From the NCBI RefSeq assembly GCF_030014955.1, contig NZ_JAGRPV010000001.1, positions 8,333,501-8,397,500 of the forward strand: a stretch of DNA of 64,000 bases. The letters are read 5' to 3'. Origin of the DNA: Cohnella hashimotonis (GTDB lineage Bacteria; Bacillota; Bacilli; Paenibacillales; Paenibacillaceae). Positions 17,029-27,107 of the stretch are shown here, one piece after another. A model generated the notes under the pieces. It saw only the letters and a program-made list of their open reading frames with translations. It was not told the origin of the DNA and did no database searches. The translations under genes were made by a program, and so were the position numbers. Numbering within the stretch: the stretch's first letter is position 1; the number at the start of each line of letters is the position of its first letter.

Positions 17029-17928
17029 CTAGAAAGAGATGCGCGTCAGCTTCTCCGGATTGGACACCATGTAGATGGCGCGAATCCCGCCGAGGCCGTC
17101 GGGCTCAATGGCGAAGGCGATCGGCGTCAGTTGCTCCCGCTCCAGCAATAGCCCTGGCTGACCGCTGATGCGCACGCGCCGCCAGCGGCCGTCGAGGGAG
17201 CCCTTGCCGGCGATGCCCACGAAGAACGCGGCGATGCGCGCCGGGCCTTCGATCGGATTGATCGCCGCGCGCACGATACCGCCCCCGTCGCTCAGCAGCA
17301 CCGCATCCTCGGCGAGCAGGTGGATCAAAGAATCCGGGCGTCCGGATGCGAGCGCCTCTTCGAACGAGCGGACGAAGCGGTCCATCGCGGGGTCCGGCGA
17401 CGTCTCCTGCTCTTCTGCCGTCAGGTGGCCGATCTTGGCGGAGGCGCGGCTGAAAATTTTTCGGCAGGCGGCCTCGCTTTTGTCGAGCATAGACGCGATC
17501 TCGGCGTAGTCGTAGCCGAACGACTCCCGCAGCACGAACACGGCCCGCTCCGGCGGCGTGCACGTCTGCAGCAGGACGAGCATCGCGTAGCCAAGCCGTT
17601 CCTGCCGCAGCAGTTGCTCAAGCGGCTGCTCCTTGTCGTCCAGCTCGATGATGGGCTCGGGCAGCCAGGGTCCCGGGTAGCTCTCCCGGCGGCGAGGCGC
17701 GGCCTTCATCATATTGAGCGCGCGGTTCGTCGTCATTTTGACGAGATATGCCTTCGGATGCTCGATCTCTCCGCTGCCGCTCAGCCGGCTGACGGCGACG
17801 AACACGTCCTGCACGGCATCTTCGGCTTCGCTCATCGAACCGAGCATCCGGTAAGCGATCGAAGTCAACAGGGGCTTGTATTCGCGGTAGAGCCGATCGA
17901 CGTCTTGCGTCGCGTCGCTGGTGTTCAA
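17029..17928 (-). CDS. ECF41-family sigma factor with SnoaL-like C-terminal domain
   Basis: A 299-residue protein: sigma-70 region 2 (YRMLGSMSEAEDAVQDVF), region 4 (FGYDYAEIASMLDKSEAACRKI), then about 120 residues of SnoaL-like fold. The ECF41 marks are present: PWLPEP in the linker, DGGG in the C-terminal domain and NPEKL near the end. In ECF41 there is no anti-sigma factor; the C-terminal extension controls activity itself. The family is normally encoded beside a carboxymuconolactone decarboxylase, oxidoreductase or epimerase, and such a gene lies 215 bp upstream on the same strand. TTG start at 17928 with GGAGG 8 nt before it. Confidence 0.93.
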   Translation of the reverse strand: MNTSDATQDVDRLYREYKPLLTSIAYRMLGSMSEAEDAVQDVFVAVSRLSGSGEIEHPKAYLVKMTTNRALNMMKAAPRRRESYPGPWLPEPIIELDDKEQPLEQLLRQERLGYAMLVLLQTCTPPERAVFVLRESFGYDYAEIASMLDKSEAACRKIFSRASAKIGHLTAEEQETSPDPAMDRFVRSFEEALASGRPDSLIHLLAEDAVLLSDGGGIVRAAINPIEGPARIAAFFVGIAGKGSLDGRWRRVRISGQPGLLLEREQLTPIAFAIEPDGLGGIRAIYMVSNPEKLTRISF

Positions 17929-17986
17929 GGAGCCCGCCTCCGTTTCTGGGTTGCCTTTATTTTATCCAACTTTGGGCGACGCCAAC

Positions 17987-18007
17987 AAGCCACCCGGCGG
18001 GTGGCTT
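17987..18007. repeat. Perfect hairpin between the ECF41 pair
   Basis: AAGCCACCC-GGC-GGGTGGCTT. There is no T-run on either strand, so it may be a weak terminator or processing site between the two genes. Confidence 0.5.
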
Positions 18008-18143
18008 GATTGAATACGGCGGCTATCTGCTGCGGATGGCCAATCGGACACAGAATCCGCTATTTACGCCAAGATCCGCGCGACCGGGAACACACCGCCT
18101 TAGCGGTCCATTCCGATCTCCGCTCCCTTCGCTGCACACAGCC

Positions 18144-18608
<465 letters not shown>

Positions 18609-18653
18609 GTCGATTCCTCCATTTTGCTCGTATTTGTCGTTCCTGCTATCTAA

Positions 18654-18680
18654 GACAACGATGCGGCCGGATTTGTGACA
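18654..18680 (-). promoter_or_regulatory. Probable ECF41-dependent promoter
   Basis: On the minus strand TGTCACA (18680-18674) is followed after 16 bp by TGTC (18657-18654). ECF41 promoters are described as TGTCACA with a CGTC -10 about 16 bp away; the -35 is perfect and the -10 matches three of four bases. It precedes the carboxymuconolactone-decarboxylase gene by 46 bp. Confidence 0.7.
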
Positions 18681-18706
18681 GCATGCGAATGCTTAAAAGT
18701 CCAGTA

Positions 18707-18734
18707 TTGCCGTCGACTGATAGAATGGTATAAT
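18707..18734 (+). promoter_or_regulatory. Vegetative-type promoter for the 18832 gene
   Basis: TTGCCG (18707-18712) and a perfect TATAAT (18729-18734) are separated by 16 bp, about 100 bp before the start codon. Confidence 0.55.
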
Positions 18735-18831
18735 GTTCCTGCCCATAAAGTCCCATACCATCTAGTTACAGATAGAACTATATAAACGAATGGGAAGGGC
18801 GGCCATTCATTATCAAAGGGGAAGAGAACAA

Positions 18832-20013
18832 ATGAAAGCAAGATTGTTAACCATGATGCTGGTTATCTGCCTCACGATGGGGGTTCTCCCTAATCTGGCG
18901 GGCGCAGCTACACCTGGCATCGCGGTGTTTGTGAACGGGACGAAGATCGTATACAAGCAGGCGCCAGTGACCAGGAACGGTACGACGATGGTGGCGGCGA
19001 AGGAAACGATTGAGGCGCTAGGGCTTGCCTTCAGTTGGGACTCGGGCAACAAGCGCATCATCGCAGCAAGGGACGACGTGGCGTTGTCCATCACGCTCGG
19101 GGAACCGGTCGGTTATATGAACGGCGTTGTCTCCGTTCTTGGCGCCCCGGCCGCCGAGATCAACGGCCGCGTCATGGTGCCGCTGCGCTTTTTGACCGAC
19201 GGGCTCGGCGCTTCGATCGTCAACAAAAACGGAACCTACCTGATCCAAACGGCGAATCTCGATAAAAGCGCCTATTACAGCGGCCTGCCTTTGCAAATCA
19301 CCGATACCACCGTTAAAAACCTGGGAACCGAGACGCTAAAGGTAAGTTACGTGGAGTATTTCGGCCAAAACGGAGAGGTGCGCACGCTGGAAAGCGAGAT
19401 GTCCGTGGCGCCGGGTCAAAAGGGCGCGTTCGCACACGCCGCGACGCGGATGTTGGGCTCCGCTACGATCGACTATGCGGATAGCACTTACATCGGCAGA
19501 GCAGTCAAGCAGGTCGCCGCGGCTGGTCAAGTAACTCCGAGCCGGAGCTATCAAGCCGCTAACCGCATGTATACTTCCGATGCGTATGTCGATAAGCTGC
19601 TCGACTACTTGGAATTACAGCAAAGACAATATGACCGGCAGCTTGACGCCTATTTAAAGAAGGAGCTAGCGGCCAACAAAAACATTCCTTTGCGCATAGA
19701 CGGCTCCAGCATTTCTTACGATGTACTGGGCTATCCTGAGGCGAACATCAAGGTATTGAACCTGACGAGCAAAACCATAATCGCCTTCGATTTGTCCTTC
19801 AGCTGCTACGATGTATACGGCAGTCCGATCGAAACCTATTACAGCTCGGGCAACCGATTCCAAGGCCAGGCTACGCCGATCACTTTGGAAAAGGGATATA
19901 CCGGAACATATTCCTGGGATTTGGGCATCGTCTTCTCGAATACCGCCAAGCTCGTCAACATCCGCATCGACAAGGTGGCTTTTTCGGACGGTACGGTGTG
20001 GAAAAGAAAATAA
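18832..20013 (+). CDS. Secreted protein with copper amine oxidase N-terminal (CuAO_N1) domain
   Basis: A 393-residue protein with a signal peptide (KARLLTMMLVICLTMG, cleavage near LAGAA-TP) and a CuAO_N1-like domain of about residues 30-135 (VFVNGTKIVY, APAAEINGRVMVPLRFLTDGLGA). The remaining 250 residues are beta-rich and unknown to me; they include YVEYFGQNGEVRTLESEM and two segments that look like FxxC/FDLSFSCYDVYGSP of an extracellular beta-sandwich. Start ATG 18832 with AGGGGAAG upstream. CuAO_N1 domains in this group act in wall or substrate binding, not as oxidases. A terminator follows at once. Confidence 0.8.
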   Translation: MKARLLTMMLVICLTMGVLPNLAGAATPGIAVFVNGTKIVYKQAPVTRNGTTMVAAKETIEALGLAFSWDSGNKRIIAARDDVALSITLGEPVGYMNGVVSVLGAPAAEINGRVMVPLRFLTDGLGASIVNKNGTYLIQTANLDKSAYYSGLPLQITDTTVKNLGTETLKVSYVEYFGQNGEVRTLESEMSVAPGQKGAFAHAATRMLGSATIDYADSTYIGRAVKQVAAAGQVTPSRSYQAANRMYTSDAYVDKLLDYLELQQRQYDRQLDAYLKKELAANKNIPLRIDGSSISYDVLGYPEANIKVLNLTSKTIIAFDLSFSCYDVYGSPIETYYSSGNRFQGQATPITLEKGYTGTYSWDLGIVFSNTAKLVNIRIDKVAFSDGTVWKRK

Positions 20014-20043
20014 GTAGGCTGCCTCGCGCATCCGCTAACTAAG

Positions 20044-20078
20044 AAACCCGTCGGGAGGCTGCTCCCCGACGGGTTTTT
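20044..20078. terminator. Strong terminator between convergent genes
   Basis: AAACCCGTCGGG pairs with CCCGACGGGTTT and is followed by TTTC on the plus strand. It may serve both the CuAO_N1 gene and the glucanase gene that ends 15 bp further on. Confidence 0.8.
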
Positions 20079-20092
20079 CGCGCTAACGCCGT

Positions 20093-23000
20093 TTACCAGT
20101 TGTTCCCCGAACCCGACGCCGTGAAGCTGGACGAAGTATTCAGGAATTTGCCCGAAGGCGCGCCGTTCACCGTGTTGTTCGTGAAGGTCGAGCTGCCCGT
20201 AGCCGTGCCCCTGACATAAACGCCGTACGTGCCGGCATTCGTGATGGTGTTGCCCGAGTAAGTTACGGAAATATTGGGCGCCGGCTCTTCGATGAAGATT
20301 CCGGAATAGGTGCTGTCCTGAATCGCGTTGCCCGATACGGTCACGGTCAGATTTTGCGCTCTGCCGTTATTGTTGAGCCAGTACGCCCAGATGCCGCCGA
20401 TCTGATAGCCGTAGTCTTTGTGCAGAGAGCCCGTGCGCAGCAGCATATTGTTCTGGATCGTCAGCGTGCCCGTCATTGACGGCGGGTCGAAGTTCGTGCC
20501 GAAGGAAATGCCGGAGCCGTTCACGACGGTATCCGTCAGCAGATTGCCGATGACTTTGTTGCCCTGGCCGCCGTAGATCGCGATATTGTTCGCCAGCGTC
20601 GGGATCTGGACCGTGTTGTAGCTGAACGTATTGTTCGTATCCACGTACACGTCCGACCACATCGCGAGCCCGTCGTCGCCGCTGCCCCGAACCGAGTTGT
20701 TCGTGACCGTCGTATTGGATGTGCCCCGATGGAGATTCATGCCGTCCGCCCACACTTGCCGCACGCGGGAATTGGAGATCGTGGCGCCGTTCGTCTGATC
20801 GGTCAGCCAGAAGCCGACCTTGGCGTGCTCGATCCACAGATTGGTCAGCGTAGAATTGGTGCCGACGCCTTCGACGGCCGTCACGCCGTTATAGTCGTCG
20901 CGGATGACATCGTTCGCGCTAATCTTGAAGTCCGACAGCGTAACATTGCCTGCTCGCATAAAAATGCCCGCATAGTTGCCCGCAAGCGTCGAATACCAGA
21001 TGCCTGCCCCTTTGATCGAGATGCCGCTGTCGAGATACAGCCGCGTGCCCGAGCCGTCGAAGCCGGCGCCGCGATTGCCGTTGTTGAGGTTAAAGGTACC
21101 CGCGGGTAGCCAGATGCCTTTGAGCGAGCCGCCCGAATTTTTGACCGCATTGATCGCGTTGTTGATGGCGGTGGTATCGTCCGCGCCGTCGTTCGCGATC
21201 GCGCCGTAAGTGGCGACGGACACGTAATTGGCCGGCATCGAGATCGCGGCCGGGATCGGCTCCGCCTCGACAAGGTCGACGGTGACATTCGCAACGGAGC
21301 TGAAGTTCAGGTTGGTCGCGTTGCGCTGCAGCTTGATGACCGTGCCTGCCGGATATTGCTGATCCAGCACGACGGCGACTTCGTCGTACATATGGTGCGG
21401 CGTGTTCGGCGAGGCGTTCGGATTGTTGGACCACCGGATCTGGCCGCCCTCCGTCCCCCAAGCGCCATAGATCCAGCTGTATTTGGACGTCAAAGGGACG
21501 TCTTTGATCAGTGTGCCTCCCGCGTACAGGCTAATGGCGGAGTCGACGCCGGTGCCGGCCGCGTTGTCCGGGATCGAATAGCGCAGCGTGAGCCCCTTGG
21601 CAGCCTTGGACAGCGTGAACTGCACGTACTGGCCGGCCGAGGTGAGCCGCACGGCCTGGCGTCCGGACGCCTCGGAAGCAATGTTGCCAAACGTCGTATT
21701 CGGACCGACGAGCGTACCTGTGTACGTCATGCCTTCCGCTTCGTACGTGTCGTAAGGCATCGTTGCGCCATACGTGCCGACGGGCGGCGTCGGTGTGGGC
21801 GTAGGCGTCGGGGTGGCAACCACGATCGCCAGGTCGAGCCGGTCGAGATTGACGTTGCCGGTGTCGGTCGTATCGTATTTGTACATAATCGTGTTGCTGC
21901 CGGCATTGAGGGTGACCGTGTCGGTCTTGACGGACCACGTATCCCAGTTGGACGTCGCAGGCAGCGCAGTTTGCGTCTGCTTCGTGCCATTGGAATACAG
22001 GCTGAGCGTCTGCGTGACGGTGGAGCCGTTGGCATAGCGCAGGTTCAAGGCGTAGTTGCCCGCCGCGGCGACGTTGACGTTGAATTGGAGCGCCGCGCTG
22101 CCTTTGTTGGCGTCGGTGAAGCCGCCGACGAAGCCGGAGCCGCTGTAGCCGGCATGGTCGGTCGCTACGACCGTGCCGCCCGTACGGACGCCCGACTCGG
22201 CTTCATAGGCGCCGCTTGGCGGCGTCGGAGTAGGCGTCGCAGTTGGCGTAGCGGTTGGCGTCGAGGTCGGCGTCGCAGTTGGCGTTGCCGTAGGCGTGGC
22301 CGTTGGTGTCGGTGTCGGCGTTGTGCCGCCCCCGTACACCTCGAATTCGGCGACCTGTCCGCCGGTAGAGCCGGTGTTCGCCGTGAAGCTCAGCCTGACG
22401 TACCTGGCGGATGCTGCGGTAAACGAGATGCTCACCGTGTTGTTCGAACCGGGGTTAAATGCATACGTCTGCGATGCTTTCAGTGTGCTGAAGCTCGCAT
22501 TGTCCGTACTGCCGGACACGGACAGAGTCTGCGAGCGTGCGCCCCAAGAGGCCGGCAGCTTGAGGACGACGGTGCCGACGTTTTGCGCGCTGCCGAGGTC
22601 GACGGTCAGCGTGTTGGGATAGGCGCCTGACGCGCCTTCATAGTAGGTGGAGGCGTTGCCGTCCACGGCGTTGGAAGCAGGGAACCCGCCGTAGCTGTTG
22701 TTGGCGACGGCAGACTTGCCGAGCGCCAAGTTTGCGCCCAAGGAGACATCGACCGTCAAGCTGTCCAGATTGACGTTGCCGGTGTCTGTCGTGTCATACT
22801 TGTAGGCAATCGTGTTGGTTCCGGACGCCAGCGTCACGGTTTCCGTCGCGGTCGCCCACGTGTCCCAGTTTGCCGACGCGGGCAGCGACACTTGCTTCAA
22901 CTTGCTGCCGTTCACGTACAGACTCAGCGTCTTTGCCGCGCCGGTGCCGTTGGCATAGCGAAGGGCGGCCGTATAGCTGCCCGATGTTGAAGCGCTTACA

Positions 23001-23245
23001 GAAAATTTCGTTGAAGCGCCGCCCTTGTTGGCATCCGTATAGCCGCCCACGAACCCGGTGCCGCTATAGCCTGTGTGGTCGGTCGCCGTGGCGACGCCGC
23101 CTGCCTTGGCGGCGGATTCGGCTTCGTACACAATAGGAGCGGCCGAGGCGACGCCCGGGCGTTGGAACTGCAAGGCCAGCGAGACGAGCAGCGCTATAGT
23201 AAGCGTGCAGGCCGCCATTTTTTTAAGCCGTGGCATGTTTAACAT
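20093..23245 (-). CDS. Secreted multi-domain beta-helix glycosidase, probable GH87 alpha-1,3-glucanase
   Basis: A 1050-residue protein: signal peptide (1-36), CBM35/6-like domain (about 38-166), F5/8-type discoidin domain (about 170-305), Thr-Pro linker, second CBM35-like domain (about 345-480), short linker, beta-sandwich, then a right-handed beta-helix (about 670-1050). The helix holds WADG with Asp834 and SGDDGLAMWS with Asp857-Asp858; three Asp with this spacing match the catalytic set of GH87 mutanases as I remember it. The linkers and paired binding domains are also typical of these fungal-wall/alpha-1,3-glucan enzymes. ATG start with GGAGGT 7 nt upstream. A rhamnogalacturonase/pectate-lyase-like activity is the alternative. 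Monocistronic. Confidence 0.75.
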   Translation of the reverse strand: MLNMPRLKKMAACTLTIALLVSLALQFQRPGVASAAPIVYEAESAAKAGGVATATDHTGYSGTGFVGGYTDANKGGASTKFSVSASTSGSYTAALRYANGTGAAKTLSLYVNGSKLKQVSLPASANWDTWATATETVTLASGTNTIAYKYDTTDTGNVNLDSLTVDVSLGANLALGKSAVANNSYGGFPASNAVDGNASTYYEGASGAYPNTLTVDLGSAQNVGTVVLKLPASWGARSQTLSVSGSTDNASFSTLKASQTYAFNPGSNNTVSISFTAASARYVRLSFTANTGSTGGQVAEFEVYGGGTTPTPTPTATPTATPTATPTSTPTATPTATPTPTPPSGAYEAESGVRTGGTVVATDHAGYSGSGFVGGFTDANKGSAALQFNVNVAAAGNYALNLRYANGSTVTQTLSLYSNGTKQTQTALPATSNWDTWSVKTDTVTLNAGSNTIMYKYDTTDTGNVNLDRLDLAIVVATPTPTPTPTPPVGTYGATMPYDTYEAEGMTYTGTLVGPNTTFGNIASEASGRQAVRLTSAGQYVQFTLSKAAKGLTLRYSIPDNAAGTGVDSAISLYAGGTLIKDVPLTSKYSWIYGAWGTEGGQIRWSNNPNASPNTPHHMYDEVAVVLDQQYPAGTVIKLQRNATNLNFSSVANVTVDLVEAEPIPAAISMPANYVSVATYGAIANDGADDTTAINNAINAVKNSGGSLKGIWLPAGTFNLNNGNRGAGFDGSGTRLYLDSGISIKGAGIWYSTLAGNYAGIFMRAGNVTLSDFKISANDVIRDDYNGVTAVEGVGTNSTLTNLWIEHAKVGFWLTDQTNGATISNSRVRQVWADGMNLHRGTSNTTVTNNSVRGSGDDGLAMWSDVYVDTNNTFSYNTVQIPTLANNIAIYGGQGNKVIGNLLTDTVVNGSGISFGTNFDPPSMTGTLTIQNNMLLRTGSLHKDYGYQIGGIWAYWLNNNGRAQNLTVTVSGNAIQDSTYSGIFIEEPAPNISVTYSGNTITNAGTYGVYVRGTATGSSTFTNNTVNGAPSGKFLNTSSSFTASGSGNNW

Positions 23246-23550
23246 TTCATAACCTCCGTGTCGTTGAATATGGGAGTCGGTCGTGCCCGTTCTTGCTTGC
23301 CGTAACAGACGCCTCCTTCCTCAAAATGGGCGATTAGCCGCAGGGGCCGGCCGCACCGTGAACCCATTGTAGGAGCGCCGTTGTCTTGCCGGCTACCAAG
23401 CTGGTGACCTCGGACGTCAGGATTGTGACCAAGGGGGGCGATCCGCCTGATTTTTTGGGCGTTCGGAGACAGGACAGGCCTCCCCGGCGGCGAATATAGC
23501 AAGAGACGGGTCTTGTCATTCTCAATTCCACTTTGCGGAGGTGCTTTTTA
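23246..23550. other. 305-bp divergent intergenic region
   Basis: Between the glucanase and the epimerase-like gene. Ribosome binding sites lie at both edges (23251-23257 on minus, GGAGGTG before 23551 on plus). I see no clear -10/-35 pair, operator or terminator in it. Confidence 0.4.
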
Positions 23551-24579
23551 ATGAAAGCGTTATTTATCGGCGGAACGGGTACGATCAGCGCGGCGATCAC
23601 GAGACAGCTGTCGGCGCAAGGCTGTGAGCTGTACTTGCTGAACAGAGGTACGCGCAACGGGGAGCTGCCCCCGAACGTCAAGACGATCGAGGCGGACATC
23701 AACGACGAAGCGCGCGTGGCGGAGCTGATCCGCGACTTGTCGTTCGACGTGGTGGCGGACTTCATCGCTTTCGTGCCTGCCCAACTGGAACGGGATTACC
23801 GACTGTTCGCGGGGAAAACCAAACAATTCATTTTCATCAGCTCCGCCTCCGCCTACCAGAAGCCGCTATCCGACTACCGGATTACGGAGAGCACGCCGCT
23901 CGCCAATCCGTATTGGGAATATTCGAGAAACAAGATCGCCTGCGAGGAATATCTGATGAAGCAGTATCGCGAGCAGCGCTTCCCGATCACGATCGTGCGG
24001 CCGAGCCACACATACGACGAGCGCTCGATACCGCTGGGCGTGCACGGCAGCAAGGGCTCGTGGCAGGTGGCCAAGCGGATGCTCGAAGGCAAGCCCGTCC
24101 TCATCCACGGCGACGGCACCTCCTTGTGGACAATGACGCACAACGAGGACTTTGCCAAGGGCTTCATCGGCCTCATGGGCAACCTGCATGCGATCGGAGA
24201 GTCGGTACAGATCACGTCGGACGAGTCGCTGACCTGGAATCAGATTTATGCGGCCATCGCCGACGCGCTTGACGTACCGCTATGCGCGGTGCATGCGCCT
24301 TCCGAATTTTTGGCGGCGTGCAGCCGGGAAGATTTTACGGGCGGGCTGACCGGGGACAAGGCCAACTCCGTCGTCTTCGACAATGCCAAGCTGAAGCGGC
24401 TGGTCCCCGGCTTCACGGCCGACATCCGCTTTGATCAGGGGATCCAGCGGACCGTGGCGCACATCCTCGCGCATCCGGAGCTGCAGCGGGAGGATCCGGA
24501 ATTCGACGGGTGGTGCGACAAGGTCATTGAGGCGCTGGAGGAGGCGGCTTCGGCCGTTAAGAGGTCGTTGGCGGAGTAG
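23551..24579 (+). CDS. NAD(P)-dependent epimerase/dehydratase-like protein (atypical extended SDR)
   Basis: A 342-residue protein with an N-terminal Rossmann motif (MKALFIGGTGTIS) and the YSRNK active-site motif (Tyr-x-x-x-Lys) following FIFISSASAYQKP. ATG start 23551 with GGAGGTG 7 nt upstream. It belongs to the NAD-dependent epimerase/dehydratase group often annotated as reductase or sugar-nucleotide epimerase in Paenibacillaceae. The substrate is unknown. It stands alone between two unrelated genes. Confidence 0.85.
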   Translation: MKALFIGGTGTISAAITRQLSAQGCELYLLNRGTRNGELPPNVKTIEADINDEARVAELIRDLSFDVVADFIAFVPAQLERDYRLFAGKTKQFIFISSASAYQKPLSDYRITESTPLANPYWEYSRNKIACEEYLMKQYREQRFPITIVRPSHTYDERSIPLGVHGSKGSWQVAKRMLEGKPVLIHGDGTSLWTMTHNEDFAKGFIGLMGNLHAIGESVQITSDESLTWNQIYAAIADALDVPLCAVHAPSEFLAACSREDFTGGLTGDKANSVVFDNAKLKRLVPGFTADIRFDQGIQRTVAHILAHPELQREDPEFDGWCDKVIEALEEAASAVKRSLAE

Positions 24580-24787
24580 AGGTCATGCTGGCAAATTTCC
24601 GATTATAGCGATACCGAAGCGCTTTCTGCCGGCTTAATAGCGGCGAGGAGGCGCTTTTCTAAATAAATAGCGTGAAACGCCTTTAAATAATGACTCGGAT
24701 ATTCGATATATTGTACATCCGATGCGAGCGTCTGCCGATGAGGCCCCGCTTGCAGAGCGAGAGTCATGAAGTAAAGGCGGGAAGTAC

Positions 24788-27076
24788 ATGTCGGACCGCA
24801 ATATCAGACAAAAACGCAACGGGAGCGGCTTGACGGTCAAGCTGATGCTCGTCGCGGTCCTCTTCGCGAGCCTCGTGCCGTACGGGGTTCATTCGCGCGC
24901 CTTCGCGTCCGCGTACGACGGTACGATAGACGCCGATCGGGAGTCGCTCCCCGCGGACGGGGCAAGCCGCACGAGCGTGACGCTTCTGCTCGCGGACGAT
25001 GCGGGCAATCCCGTGTCGCTCCCTGCGGAGCAGGTGCGCTTTACGACAACGCTGGGCTCCTTCGACGACAGCGTGACCGTCTCGGGCGACGGACGGTACG
25101 AATCTATGCTGACCGCGCCGACGATGGCGGGCGTTGCGCTCATCCGAGCGGAGGTTGGCGGCGTGGTTCTGTCGGATATGGCTCGGGTCAGCTTTGGCGC
25201 CGGCGCGCCGTCCGCGACAACCTCGACGATCGAGTCGGCCCATGCCTCGATTCCCGGAGACGGCGTCAGCCGGACGCTCATCACCCTCCGCCTGAAGGAC
25301 CGGTACGGCAATGCGGTATCTGAGCCCGCCGATTCCATGCAATTGTTCGCCACGCTGGGCACGCTCGACAGCGTGACGCACGCGACTTACGGCCGCTACG
25401 AAGCGGAGCTGGTCTCGTCCGAGTACGGCCATATGGGCGATTGGTCGTCCGAGCCGGGACCGGTCGGCGATTTGGCGCCGAGCTTTACGGACGGCGCAAT
25501 CCCTGCCGACCTACCAGAAGGGAGCGATCTGCCGGTCACCGTATCCCTCGTCTACAGGACGGACGGTGTCTATCTGGCGACGCTGACCTCGGAAGCATCC
25601 GTTGGCGTTTCGGAAATAACGGCTAGCCTGAATGGCGAACCCTTGGCGGCCAGCGTGCGCGTCGAGTTTACGGATCCGGAGACTACGCCGACACCGACAC
25701 CAACGACATCGGCTACGCCGACACCGACACCAACAACATCGGCTACGCCGACACCGACACCAACAACATCGGCTACGCCGACACCGACGCCAGCGACATC
25801 GGCTACGCCGACACCGACGCCAACGACATCGGCTACGCCGACACCAACAACATCGGCTACGCCGACACCGACGCCAACTTCGGCTAACACGCCGCAACCG
25901 GCCACGCCCACCCCGACGCCGGCCGCGCTGTCCCTGCAGGACGAACAGGGCAACGTTTACCCGATTGCGATCGAGGCCGTGCAAAAGGGGCTCGTCGAGC
26001 TCCGGCTCCCCGAGAACGGAGGCACCGTCAGCATCCCGGCCGCCGACATAGGCACGCTCAGAAAGATTAATCCGCAGGCGGTGCTCGACGTGTCGGCAGG
26101 CGCAGCGACGATGCGGATTCCACTGTCGGAATTCGACGCCGCGTCATACGGCGACGCGTTCGGCATGTCGGAAGACTCCATCGTATTCGCCGTTAACGTC
26201 GGTCCGCCTGACGAGGCGTTAGACCAAGCGATCCGTCAGAAAGCGTCCAACATGCAGGCGCGAGTGCTGGGGTCGCCAACCGCATTTGAGGTTTCGGTCA
26301 CCGGCGGAAACGGCAGGAGCGTGTTTCTCAGCGCGTTCAAACATTACTTGACTCGCTCGCTGCCTCTTGGTACGGAGGAAGTCCCGCGTACGGCGACGGG
26401 CGTCCGCTGGTTGGCGGATACGAACGAGTTCGCTTTTGTGCCGACGAACTTTTCGAAGCTGAACGACGGAACGTGGACCGCGAACATGATGCGGCCGGGC
26501 GCCAGTATATACACGGTCATCGACCGGCCTGCCGCATTTGCTGACATTGGGAATCACTGGGCTGCGGACGATATCGGCCTGCTTGCCTCCAAGCTGCTCG
26601 TTCAAGGCCGCAGCTCCGACGCGTTCGCGCCGAATGCGACGCTCACGCGCGCGGAGATCGCTGTCTTGCTGGTCAGGGCGCTAGGTCTGAATGAATCGAC
26701 GGCTGCGAGTCCGTTCAAGGACGTTCGGGGCGGATGGTACGGCGCAGCCGTAAGCACGGCATACCAAGCGGGGCTGCTCACTGGCTATCAGGACGGCACG
26801 TTCCGGCCGCAGCGGAAAATTACGCGCGAGGAACTGGTCGTCATGCTGATGAGGGCCATGAGGTATCCGGGAGCAGATACGATAGAGCCGTCCACGCCTT
26901 ATCAGCGGTACGGCGATGAGACGGCGATCTCCAGGTGGGCGGCCGAAGACATCAAGGAAGCGCAAGCTGCAGGAATCGTCCAGGCGGCGGATGCGTTCCG
27001 TCCGGAAAGCGATTCGTCTCGCGCGGAAGCGGTGGCGATGCTGGCCCGAATGTTGAGAGCTATTCATTTTATCTAA
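24788..27076 (+). CDS. Secreted SLH-domain protein with invasin-type Ig repeats and Thr-Pro linker
   Basis: A 762-residue protein: signal peptide (to about residue 42, SRAFASA), two invasin/Big_1-like domains (DADRESLPADGASRTSVTL and ESAHASIPGDGVSRTLITL), a TPTPTPTTSA repeat linker (about 300-370), a beta-rich domain, and three SLH domains at the C-terminus (FADIGNHWAADDI, FKDVRGGWYGAAV, SRWAAEDIKEAQAAGIVQAAD). SLH domains bind pyruvylated wall polysaccharide, so the protein is held on the cell surface. ATG start 24788. It is followed closely by a collagen-like protein gene, possibly the same operon (31 bp apart). Confidence 0.88.
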   Translation: MSDRNIRQKRNGSGLTVKLMLVAVLFASLVPYGVHSRAFASAYDGTIDADRESLPADGASRTSVTLLLADDAGNPVSLPAEQVRFTTTLGSFDDSVTVSGDGRYESMLTAPTMAGVALIRAEVGGVVLSDMARVSFGAGAPSATTSTIESAHASIPGDGVSRTLITLRLKDRYGNAVSEPADSMQLFATLGTLDSVTHATYGRYEAELVSSEYGHMGDWSSEPGPVGDLAPSFTDGAIPADLPEGSDLPVTVSLVYRTDGVYLATLTSEASVGVSEITASLNGEPLAASVRVEFTDPETTPTPTPTTSATPTPTPTTSATPTPTPTTSATPTPTPATSATPTPTPTTSATPTPTTSATPTPTPTSANTPQPATPTPTPAALSLQDEQGNVYPIAIEAVQKGLVELRLPENGGTVSIPAADIGTLRKINPQAVLDVSAGAATMRIPLSEFDAASYGDAFGMSEDSIVFAVNVGPPDEALDQAIRQKASNMQARVLGSPTAFEVSVTGGNGRSVFLSAFKHYLTRSLPLGTEEVPRTATGVRWLADTNEFAFVPTNFSKLNDGTWTANMMRPGASIYTVIDRPAAFADIGNHWAADDIGLLASKLLVQGRSSDAFAPNATLTRAEIAVLLVRALGLNESTAASPFKDVRGGWYGAAVSTAYQAGLLTGYQDGTFRPQRKITREELVVMLMRAMRYPGADTIEPSTPYQRYGDETAISRWAAEDIKEAQAAGIVQAADAFRPESDSSRAEAVAMLARMLRAIHFI
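25685..25890 (+). repeat. In-frame 30-bp tandem repeat coding TPTPTPTTSA
   Basis: Five full units of ten residues plus two shorter ones of the same wording. It encodes the Thr-Pro linker of the SLH protein and is prone to slippage in length. Confidence 0.85.
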
Positions 27077-27107
27077 ACGATAAAGCTGGCGGGGAGTGGA
27101 CTTTGAT

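Noticed and set aside
21356..22630. 424-codon plus-strand frame opposite the glucanase gene
   Set aside because: Arg-rich translation without motifs; a shadow of the minus-strand gene.
23246..23550. Riboswitch or small RNA in the divergent region
   Set aside because: No known aptamer signature or convincing stem-loop with T-run was seen.
25685..25890. CRISPR-like array
   Set aside because: The repeats are contiguous 30-bp coding units without spacers, in frame as a Thr-Pro linker. The 51-bp array at 45951-46590 also has no unique spacers.
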